Under the pieces are notes generated by a model. That model did not search any database. It worked only from the letters and a program-made list of their open reading frames with translations, and was not told the DNA's origin. Source: Pseudomonadota bacterium (GTDB taxonomy: Bacteria; Desulfobacterota; Syntrophorhabdia; Syntrophorhabdales; Syntrophorhabdaceae). Taken from it: DNA of 64,000 bases. The position numbers were made by a program, and so were the translations under genes. This document shows, one piece after another, positions 57,250-64,000 of this stretch (positions are counted from its first letter, which is position 1; the number at the start of each line of letters is the position of its first letter). The stretch lies in the NCBI GenBank assembly GCA_026388255.1, contig JAPLKC010000089.1:1-64000 (forward strand). The letters run 5' to 3'.

Positions 57250-59057
57250 CTATCGTTACCAATACTACTGAACCGATGGCTACCCGCATCAGCGGTCCCA
57301 TCGTAACCGCTGTGGGTATGTACGCAGCACAGATGTACGAAGTCGTGCAGGTAGGCAGTCTGGGCCTGGTGGGAGAAGTAGTACGACTGGTTGGCGATCA
57401 TGCCACCATTCAGGTGTACGAGGACACCACCATGTTGAAGCCTGGAGCGCCGGTTAAATGTACGGGCGCGCCCTTGTCTGTGTGGCTCGGCCCCGGGCTG
57501 GTTGGCAACATCTACGACGGTATTCAACGTCCGTTGCCGGGCATTCAAGCTCATAGCGGCGCCTGGATCCGTCGCGGCGAAAAGGTGGACCCTCTTGACA
57601 CCAAGAGATACTGGACCTTTGAGCCGCAAGTTACGCCCGGTGAGGTTGTAACAGCCGGTCAGGCTATAGGCCATGTTGTAGAGACACCGCTGGTCAATCA
57701 TCGGATTATGACTCCCCCGGATATTAGCGGTACTGTGAAGTCCATTGTCGATAAAGGTGATTATAGGCTCCTCGATCCACTGGCTGTTATCGAAACCGCA
57801 ACGGGCCCGCGTGAGGTCACTATGCTTCAGCAATGGCCTGTACGGGTGCCGCGTCCCATTTCTGAACGATTGCGTATCACTGAGCCGCTGATTACAGGAC
57901 AGCGCATCATTGATACCTTCTTCCCCATCGGCAAGGGTGGCGCCGCGGCTATCCCGGGCGGATTCGGCACAGGAAAGACGATCACCCAGCACCAGCTCGC
58001 AAAATGGTCAGATGCCGAAATCATTGTCTTCATCGGTTGCGGGGAACGGGGCAATGAAATGACTGATGTGCTCCGTGAGTTTCCGGAACTTAAAGACCCC
58101 CGTTCCGGGCGGCCTCTGATGGAACGGACCATTCTTATCGCCAATACCTCGAATATGCCTGTGGCGGCGCGGGAAGTGTCCATCTACACCGGTATCACCC
58201 TGGCCGAATATTACAGGGACATGGGCTTCAGCGTGGCGGTTTTTGCCGACTCGACCAGCCGCTGGGCAGAGGCCCTGCGTGAACTGGCCGCGCGTTTGGA
58301 AGAGATGCCGGCGGAAGAAGGTTTTCCGGCGTCGTTGCCTACCAGACTGGCGCAGTTTTATGAGCGCGGCGGAGCCGTAACTACGCTTGCAGGCGAACCG
58401 GCTTCCGTAAGTATCGTGGGCGCTGTCAGCCCACCCGGAGGCGACTTTTCCGAACCAGTCACCCAGCATACACGACGTTTTATCCGTTGTTTTTGGGCTC
58501 TTGATACTGAACTGGCCAATGCCCGGCATTATCCTTCAATCCACTGGCTGCACTCGTATTCGGAGTATGTGGAGGATGTCGGCCCCTGGTGGAAAAAAGA
58601 GGCTCCCGACTGGATCGAACTGCGCACAGAAGCCCTGACTCTCCTTCAACGGGAAGATCGTCTCCAGCAAATCGTTAAACTGGTAGGTCCCGATGTCCTG
58701 CCCGACAGTCAACGCTTGATCCTGTTTGTCGCCGAGATTATTAAAGACGGTTTTCTTGCCCAAAGCGCTTTTAACGAAAACGATATGTACTGCACACCTG
58801 AACGACAAGTTGCACTCCTGCGCATTATCCTTACTCTGTATCGCAGGGGCCGTGACTTAATTCAAGGGGGTGTCCCGCTGACGCGAATCCGATCTTTAGG
58901 CTGTGTGCCCTATTTACTTCGGGCAAAGGCTGATTTCGGCAACAGTGATCTCGATAAGCTTACAGAGCTGGAACAAAGGGTCATGGAGGAAACGGAAGCA
59001 CTGGCAAAAGAATATACCAAGGAGGCTACCTTAATATGCACACCACCTTCGAAATAG
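57246..59057 (+). CDS. ntpA: V/A-type ATPase catalytic subunit A
   Basis: Catalytic subunit, 603 aa, full length. P-loop PGGFGTGKT near 236-244, [19 protein letters not shown] (about 270-288), [21 protein letters not shown] (about 332-352) and the archaeal/V-type insertion region (about 100-190). Together with B it makes the A3B3 head that synthesises or hydrolyses ATP. It overlaps subunit B by 22 bp. Confidence 0.97.
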   Translation: MTIVTNTTEPMATRISGPIVTAVGMYAAQMYEVVQVGSLGLVGEVVRLVGDHATIQVYEDTTMLKPGAPVKCTGAPLSVWLGPGLVGNIYDGIQRPLPGIQAHSGAWIRRGEKVDPLDTKRYWTFEPQVTPGEVVTAGQAIGHVVETPLVNHRIMTPPDISGTVKSIVDKGDYRLLDPLAVIETATGPREVTMLQQWPVRVPRPISERLRITEPLITGQRIIDTFFPIGKGGAAAIPGGFGTGKTITQHQLAKWSDAEIIVFIGCGERGNEMTDVLREFPELKDPRSGRPLMERTILIANTSNMPVAAREVSIYTGITLAEYYRDMGFSVAVFADSTSRWAEALRELAARLEEMPAEEGFPASLPTRLAQFYERGGAVTTLAGEPASVSIVGAVSPPGGDFSEPVTQHTRRFIRCFWALDTELANARHYPSIHWLHSYSEYVEDVGPWWKKEAPDWIELRTEALTLLQREDRLQQIVKLVGPDVLPDSQRLILFVAEIIKDGFLAQSAFNENDMYCTPERQVALLRIILTLYRRGRDLIQGGVPLTRIRSLGCVPYLLRAKADFGNSDLDKLTELEQRVMEETEALAKEYTKEATLICTPPSK

Positions 59058-60451
59058 AAGACCGGGGATTACAGTACGTCGGCTCTTGGCGAATCGAGGG
59101 GCCGCTGGTTGTGGTGGAACGGATTCGTGATGTTGGCTATGATGAAATTGTTGAGATTATCGATGCCGCCGGTCGTCCCCGTATCGGCCGCGTCCTTGAT
59201 ATTTCCGAAACCCAGGCCGTGGTGCAGGTCCTCGAAGGAACAACAGGCCTCTCGAATCAAACCCTGCGCGCCCGCTTCCTGGGGGAAAGCTTTCGTCTGC
59301 CCGTATCAAGGCAGATGCTGGGTCGCGTATTCGATGGTCTCGGCCGCCCGGCTGACGGCGGTCCGCCTGCACTATCGGCGGAGCTGCGCGATGTGAATGG
59401 AATGCCCATAAACCCGTATGCCAGGCGCTATCCACGCGAATTCATACAAACAGGTGTGTCGGCCATTGACGGGATGAACGCATTGGTCCGCGGCCAGAAG
59501 CTGCCTGTTTTTTCCGGAAACGGTCTGCCCCATGACCGTGTGTCCGCTCAGATCGTGCGGCAGGCTCGCCTGCTGGAAGAAGAGGTCGAGTTTTCGATTG
59601 TCTTTGCCGCCATGGGCGTGAAGCATGATGTGGCCGAGTTTTTCATCCGTAACTTCCGGGATTCCGGTGCCCTTGCCCGGGCTGTCATGTTCTTTTCTCT
59701 GGCCGACGCGCCGAGCGTGGAGCGCCTTCTTACCCCGCGTGTCGCCCTGACCCTGGCAGAGCACCTGGCCTTTGATTGCGGCCAACACGTGCTGGTACTG
59801 CTGACGGATATGACAAACTACTGCGAGAGTCTGCGCGAAGTGGGCACAGCAAGGGGTGAAATCCCAGGCCGCAAAGGTTATCCGGGTTACCTTTACTCGG
59901 ACCTCGCCAGCATCTACGAGCGGGCCGGGCGTATTGAAGACTCGCCGGGTTCGATCACCCAGATACCCATTTTGACCATGCCCGCAGACGATATCAGCCA
60001 TCCTGTCCCTGATCTCACCGGCTATATCACTGAAGGGCAGATAGTGCTGGATCGAGATCTGTTTCAGCGTGGCGTTTACCCGCCCATTGCCGGTCTTCCA
60101 AGTCTGTCACGTCTGATGAAGGACGGCGTTGGCAAAGGTTACACCAGGGAAGATCATCCGATTCTCGCAAGCCAGTTATTCGCCTGCTACGCCTACGTGA
60201 AACGGGTACGGGGACTGGCCGATGTCATCGGCGAAGAGGAGTTGAGTACAATCGATAAACAATACCTGAAGTTTGGTGAAGCCTTTGAAATGCGTTTCCT
60301 GAACCAGGGCGAATATGAGAACCGGACTATCGAGACAACGCTCGAACTTGGCTGGGATGTGTTATCCACATTACCCAAGGATGAGTTGCACCGTGTGAGC
60401 GACGCTCTGTTGAAGGAATACTATCATGAGAAAGTGGATGCCTGTGTCTGA
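59036..60451 (+). CDS. ntpB: V/A-type ATPase subunit B
   Basis: Non-catalytic head subunit, 471 aa. As expected it lacks a Walker A lysine loop ([17 protein letters not shown] near 161-177). [34 protein letters not shown] near 262 and [20 protein letters not shown] near 281 are typical. The ATG lies within the 3' end of the A gene and GGAGGCTACC serves as ribosome site. Confidence 0.97.
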   Translation: MHTTFEIEDRGLQYVGSWRIEGPLVVVERIRDVGYDEIVEIIDAAGRPRIGRVLDISETQAVVQVLEGTTGLSNQTLRARFLGESFRLPVSRQMLGRVFDGLGRPADGGPPALSAELRDVNGMPINPYARRYPREFIQTGVSAIDGMNALVRGQKLPVFSGNGLPHDRVSAQIVRQARLLEEEVEFSIVFAAMGVKHDVAEFFIRNFRDSGALARAVMFFSLADAPSVERLLTPRVALTLAEHLAFDCGQHVLVLLTDMTNYCESLREVGTARGEIPGRKGYPGYLYSDLASIYERAGRIEDSPGSITQIPILTMPADDISHPVPDLTGYITEGQIVLDRDLFQRGVYPPIAGLPSLSRLMKDGVGKGYTREDHPILASQLFACYAYVKRVRGLADVIGEEELSTIDKQYLKFGEAFEMRFLNQGEYENRTIETTLELGWDVLSTLPKDELHRVSDALLKEYYHEKVDACV

Positions 60452-60493
60452 GTGACGCTGCTTCAGGGGGACATAAACGGGTAGAATGACTCT

Positions 60494-61132
60494 ATGGGAA
60501 AACTGAATATTGCACCGACTAAATCGAATTTGCTCGTGCTGAAAAAACAACTTGCCTTCGCCGAGGAAGGCTACGATCTTCTCGAACAAAAACGACAGAT
60601 CCTTATCTTTGAACTTATGAGCCGCCTCAGTCGTGCCCGTGATGCCGAACAAGCTGTTGATAAAGCACTCAGTCGGGCTTTTGAAGCTCTTCGCTATGCC
60701 CAGTTGGACAGGGGGTCCGAGGCTCTGGACAGTGCTGCTCTTGCCGTAAAGATGGATCACCAGGTAGATATTTCGGATCAGCATCTTATGGGCATGAAGA
60801 TTCCCCATGTGACGGTGCAAACGGAGCCGGTCAGCGTTCAGTTTGGAATAAGTGGAACTTCGGTAAATGCCGATATTGCCATGAGCCGTTTTGTTGAAGT
60901 GCTTCCTCTGCTTGCGGAATTGGCGGAGCTGGAAAATGCCGTAATGCGGCTGGCGCGGGAACTTCGCAAAACCCAACGCCGCTGCAACGCGCTCTCCAAG
61001 ATCTTTATGCCGGACTACCGTGAAACGATCAACTATATCACGGGTTCACTGGAGGAACGGGAACGCGAGTCCTTCGTTATCCTGAAAATGATTCGTGATC
61101 GCCTCGGGCAATCACCCTCTGATAACGCCTGA
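60494..61132 (+). CDS. ntpD: V/A-type ATPase subunit D (central shaft)
   Basis: A 212-aa long antiparallel coiled coil that rotates in the A3B3 head. Opening APTKSNLLVLKKQLAFAEEGYDLLEQKRQIL and the C-terminal KTQRRCNALSKIFMPDYRETINYI are diagnostic. It is the last gene of the operon, 42 bp after subunit B. No clear T-run terminator follows. Confidence 0.95.
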   Translation: MGKLNIAPTKSNLLVLKKQLAFAEEGYDLLEQKRQILIFELMSRLSRARDAEQAVDKALSRAFEALRYAQLDRGSEALDSAALAVKMDHQVDISDQHLMGMKIPHVTVQTEPVSVQFGISGTSVNADIAMSRFVEVLPLLAELAELENAVMRLARELRKTQRRCNALSKIFMPDYRETINYITGSLEERERESFVILKMIRDRLGQSPSDNA

Positions 61133-61430
61133 AGTGTGCCCTTCCTGAAATTCAGGCTGCGCGGTCTTTGCCTTAGATGCATACGGCGTGGTTTTTGCCT
61201 GAAGCACGTATAGCTTCCTGAAATGGCGCCTATGGCATTCATTAGCAGCATACTTCATTGCAAGTGGTATTCAATGGTGCAGTTGAGAAGTTTTTGCTTG
61301 AAATCTTAAGGGAATTGGAACACAATTGATTTTATGCGGAGGGGGTTGAGTACAGGGTTGAGTTTGGTATGTCTGCAAAAAGAAAGATCTGGCCCCCAAT
61401 TCTTAACGATGCTGTCGAGAGGTTAGAACA
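61133..61430. other. Intergenic region after the ATPase operon
   Basis: 298 bp with no gene that I can support. It contains two similar strings TTCCTGAAAT (61142-61151 and 61211-61220), 69 bp apart, each near GCGC-containing sequence. No T-run terminator and no strong promoter were seen. Confidence 0.35.
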
Positions 61431-62963
61431 ATGAATAGGTTCGAAATCCTTATTAATCAATTGCAGGACAAAAGCGATTCTGTAAAATCAAGATATAAAG
61501 CTGCACGAAAACTCGGAATAATTGGCGATCCACGCGCAGTTAAACCACTTATTGCCATGCTGGGCAATGACGCTGAGGAATTATTATCTGTTGTTAAGGA
61601 AACCCTCGATAAAATATATCCTGACTGGAGAGATTCAAACGAAGCTAAAAATCAAATTTCTGAGTTAATTGCCTGTCTTATAGATAATAATGAAACTCCC
61701 ACGGCCCAAAAGAATGCTGCATTTGCCTTGGGTGAAATCAAAGACCCAAGGGCAGTAGAACCCCTTATGGCAGCTTTGGGAGATAAAAATGAAGATGTTC
61801 GCTCTGCAAGTGCAAGTGCATTGTGTAAAATCAAGGACCCACGAGCAGTAGAACCCCTCGTTGCTGCTTTGAGGCGTAGAAGTAAAAATGTCCGATTGGC
61901 AGCTACACAGGCACTGGGCCTTATCAATGACCCCCGGACAGTAGAATTCCTTATTGCTGAATTAAAAGATACGGATGAAGATCTCCGCTCCGCAGTTGTT
62001 GATACACTCAATACAATCAATCCTGACTGGAGAGATTCAAACGAAGCAAAACGTCAAGTATTAGAATTAATTTCAATTTTGTTGGATGTAAATAAACATC
62101 TATATTTCCGCTCTGTAGCTGCATATGCACTGGGTGAAATCAAAGACCCACGAGCAGTTGAACCCCTTGTTGTTGTAATAAAAGGTAAAAGGGATCACAA
62201 CTCTGCAGAAGGCAATAGAGATGTCCACGCTGCCATATATGCTCTGTCTAAAATCAAAGATTCACGAGCAGTAGACCTCCTTCTTGACGCTTTGAAAGAT
62301 AAAAGTAGGAATGTCCGTACTGCGTCTGTAATGGCATTGGGTGAAATCAAAGACCCACGAGCAGTAGAACCACTTATTGCTGCACTGGGTGACAAGAATG
62401 GTGTGGTCCGCTGGGTCACTGCAACCGCACTGGCTAAAATAAAAGATTCGCGAGCAGTAGAACCACTTATTGCCGTCTTGAAAAATAAAGATAAGGATCC
62501 GGGGCTCCTCGGGTATGCCATAGAAGCATTGGGTGAAATCAAAGACCCACGAGCAGTTGAAGCACTTATTGCTGCCTTGAAAAATAAAAAACATATTTAT
62601 TTATATTTCCGTTCTGCGACCGTAGAAGCATTGGGTAAAATCAAAGACCCACGAGCAGTAGAACCACTTATTGCTGCACTGGGTGACAGGAATAGTGTGG
62701 TCCGCTCTGCCGCTGCACGTGCATTGGGTGAAATCAAAGACCCACGAGCAGTTGAAGCACTTATTGCTGCCTTGAAAGATGAAGATAAAGATGTCCGCTC
62801 TGCCGCTGCATGGGCACTGGGTGAAATTAAAGACCAACGTGCTATAGAACCCCTTATTGCTGCGTTGAAAGATGAAGATAAAGATGTCTGTTATTACGCT
62901 GAATATGCATTGAGTGAGATAAATCCTGACTGGAGAGATTCACAGGAGGCAAAGCTCTGGTAG
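61431..62963 (+). CDS. HEAT/PBS-lyase-type repeat protein
   Basis: A 510-aa all-helical solenoid built of about twelve ~31-residue HEAT-like repeats with the consensus LGEIKDPRAVEPLIAALKD...VRSAAA. Such proteins mediate protein-protein contacts and some act as bilin or phosphate-group lyases, but no catalytic residues are recognisable. A second-order unit, PDWRDSNEAK, recurs near residues 63, 198 and 499. The protein ends within the third copy, suggesting loss of further repeats. No signal peptide. Function unknown. Confidence 0.85.
   Translation: MNRFEILINQLQDKSDSVKSRYKAARKLGIIGDPRAVKPLIAMLGNDAEELLSVVKETLDKIYPDWRDSNEAKNQISELIACLIDNNETPTAQKNAAFALGEIKDPRAVEPLMAALGDKNEDVRSASASALCKIKDPRAVEPLVAALRRRSKNVRLAATQALGLINDPRTVEFLIAELKDTDEDLRSAVVDTLNTINPDWRDSNEAKRQVLELISILLDVNKHLYFRSVAAYALGEIKDPRAVEPLVVVIKGKRDHNSAEGNRDVHAAIYALSKIKDSRAVDLLLDALKDKSRNVRTASVMALGEIKDPRAVEPLIAALGDKNGVVRWVTATALAKIKDSRAVEPLIAVLKNKDKDPGLLGYAIEALGEIKDPRAVEALIAALKNKKHIYLYFRSATVEALGKIKDPRAVEPLIAALGDRNSVVRSAAARALGEIKDPRAVEALIAALKDEDKDVRSAAAWALGEIKDQRAIEPLIAALKDEDKDVCYYAEYALSEINPDWRDSQEAKLW
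61720..62860 (+). repeat. Near-identical ~93-bp tandem repeats in the HEAT gene
   Basis: GGTGAAATCAAAGACCCACG (20 bp) or one-base variants recur in phase through the gene, for example near 62129, 62339, 62530 and 62727. DNA-level conservation beyond protein needs suggests recent unit duplication or gene conversion. It is not a CRISPR: units are coding, contiguous and in frame. Confidence 0.75.
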
Positions 62964-63074
62964 GCGAACCAGATTATTGCAGGACTTATCGGGTAGATAA
63001 TCTTGCCGGTGGCATACCGTTGTGATCAGCGCATGAGATTTAAATTAGCAAAACTAAATTTATGGGGGTGTATT

Positions 63075-63257
63075 ATGCCGCAATATACATTCAAGATTAA
63101 TGATGAATACGTGACAGCAGAAGCTTTTGACCTTGAAGATGCTTTGCGAAAGGCAGGTATCCAAAAGACTGATGCCTATGAGGTTGTGGGGGAGGATGAT
63201 TTCGAGGATAAGTGTTTTCTGTCAGCGATTACAGACGACATTTTATTTGGTTCATAG
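63075..63257 (+). CDS. Small hypothetical protein (60 aa)
   Basis: A 60-aa acidic protein (PQYTFKINDEYVTAEAFDLEDALRKAG...) with a beta-strand-rich start and an acidic C-terminal half. It resembles small stand-alone proteins without assigned function; I recognise no family. ATG 63075 follows GGGGGTG, so it is preferred over earlier in-frame starts. It stands alone between the HEAT gene and the convergent helicase gene. Confidence 0.55.
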   Translation: MPQYTFKINDEYVTAEAFDLEDALRKAGIQKTDAYEVVGEDDFEDKCFLSAITDDILFGS

Positions 63258-63286
63258 GCTTTTCCACATAGAAACTTGAGAAAATA

Positions 63287-64000
63287 TTAATATTCTATTA
63301 ACTCTCTATCAATATAGTCCAAGAAAGGGGTCATTTTCTTATTAAAATTTTTGTATTGTCTAAATCCTGTTATAAATAGATTTCTTTTTGCTCTTGTTAT
63401 CGCCACATAAAAAAGTCGTTTCTCTTCTTCCAGATTATCTCCACGAAAAATGGGTATAAAACCATCTACTGCTCCTGCAATAAAAACAGATTTAAATTCG
63501 AGACCCTTGCTCTGATGTATTGGAGCAACCAGTATGTTGTTGGACCTATCGACCAAGTGATCCAAATTCTGTGCCAAGCTTACATATTGCACCAACATAT
63601 GAAGAGCATCAAAAGGAATAAGATCGATACGGTCATGTTCTTCAAAAATCTTCAATAATTGATCCAGATTATCAAGACGATTTTTTTCAGTACGGTAATA
63701 TTCTTTAAAATTAAACTCTTCCATAATGTATTGTAATAGTGCCACTGGGCGCATCTCGTGAGAGCATCGCCTCAAGTCTTCTAATTTATTTGCATAATCT
63801 TCAAATATGTATTTGTATTTGTTGATAATTGTTTTTCGTTGTTCGCATTTCTTATCAATCCTTGGGATAAGTCGATGAACAAGTTCAACGGTAGCCAAAA
63901 CGTCATCCAGGGCATTATGCGTAGATTGTACATTCAATTCTAACTCTCGGCAGATATCTTCAAGTCGGTATGACTCACTTTTTATTAGCCGCCTTGCAAT
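63287..64000 (-). CDS. UvrD-like helicase with DEDDh-exonuclease-type motif (3' part, runs off the window)
   Basis: The C-terminal ~237 residues of a larger protein whose frame stays open to the window edge. The helicase part shows SF1 motif V (HQSKGLEFKSVFIAG) and motif VI (FYVAITRAKRNLFITGF), the UvrD/PcrA C-terminal core. N-terminal to it lies SYRLEDICRELEL then STHNALDDVLAT, which matches the Exo III motif (H-x4-D) and the preceding helix of DnaQ-type 3'-5' exonucleases. This suggests a helicase with an inserted exonuclease domain. The 5' part including Walker A is outside the window. Confidence 0.75.
   Translation of the reverse strand: MARRLIKSESYRLEDICRELELNVQSTHNALDDVLATVELVHRLIPRIDKKCEQRKTIINKYKYIFEDYANKLEDLRRCSHEMRPVALLQYIMEEFNFKEYYRTEKNRLDNLDQLLKIFEEHDRIDLIPFDALHMLVQYVSLAQNLDHLVDRSNNILVAPIHQSKGLEFKSVFIAGAVDGFIPIFRGDNLEEEKRLFYVAITRAKRNLFITGFRQYKNFNKKMTPFLDYIDRELIEY

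Noticed and set aside
56943-57992. 349-codon minus-strand frame opposite ATPase subunits E and A
   Set aside because: Antisense shadow of high-GC ATPase genes, whose plus-strand products are certain.
61720-62860. Regular repeats suggestive of a CRISPR
   Set aside because: The units are contiguous in-frame coding HEAT repeats without unique spacers.

Overview
The window looks like the chromosome of a strictly anaerobic, probably syntrophic or fermentative Gram-negative bacterium, most likely of the former Deltaproteobacteria (Syntrophorhabdus/Desulfobacterota-like). The evidence is a tungsten-type aldehyde:ferredoxin oxidoreductase, a complete V/A-type ATPase, rubrerythrin, a two-subunit class I fumarase, a TonB-dependent receptor (hence an outer membrane) and cobinamide salvage. 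The taxonomic guess is inference from gene content only.

Layout. 0-5.1 kb (minus strand): aldehyde/alcohol redox genes, comprising a zinc alcohol dehydrogenase, a MoaD-like carrier, AOR and an NAD(P) aldehyde dehydrogenase. 5.3-9.9 kb: a NarL-type response regulator and a seven-PAS histidine kinase; two near-identical 25-bp motifs in front of AOR and of the aldehyde dehydrogenase are candidate operators. 9.9-13.6 kb: mreB, a GAF protein with a dead GGDEF domain, and a TtuA/TtuB-like tRNA thiolation pair. 13.8-16.4 kb: clpB, then a terminator, a palindromic repeat and tRNA-Val. 17-23 kb: an O-methyltransferase, inositol-phospholipid genes (CDP-alcohol phosphatidyltransferase and Ino1), fumarase and malic enzyme.

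23.5-31.6 kb is the accessory island and the most interesting part. Six attC-like integron recombination sites sit just behind genes that all point the same way and differ strongly in base composition. No integrase is visible, so it reads as a CALIN (cluster of attC sites lacking an integrase). Its cassettes carry a hypothetical protein, an RloC/PrrC-like ATPase with a candidate anticodon-nuclease triad, a cassette with no convincing gene but two perfect palindromes, a Crp/membrane protein/SDR trio, two toxin-antitoxin modules, and DUF3795/DUF2905 genes.

31.8-44.4 kb: rubrerythrin, then a cobalamin riboswitch leading a long corrinoid uptake and salvage run (btuB, two AMP-forming amide-synthetase-like genes, btuFCD, cobU, a 348-bp structured gap, cobT, cobS, cbiB, cobD, cobC). 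44.5-51.1 kb: tRNA-Thr, another toxin-antitoxin pair, small hypotheticals, a sensor kinase, an MFS exporter and a metallo-beta-lactamase-fold protein with a kinase-like tail. 51.5-61.1 kb: a cytidylate-kinase-like gene and a V/A-type ATPase operon whose subunit E is split into two overlapping genes. 61.4-64 kb: a HEAT-repeat protein, a 60-residue protein and the end of a UvrD-like helicase that also carries a DEDDh-exonuclease-like motif.
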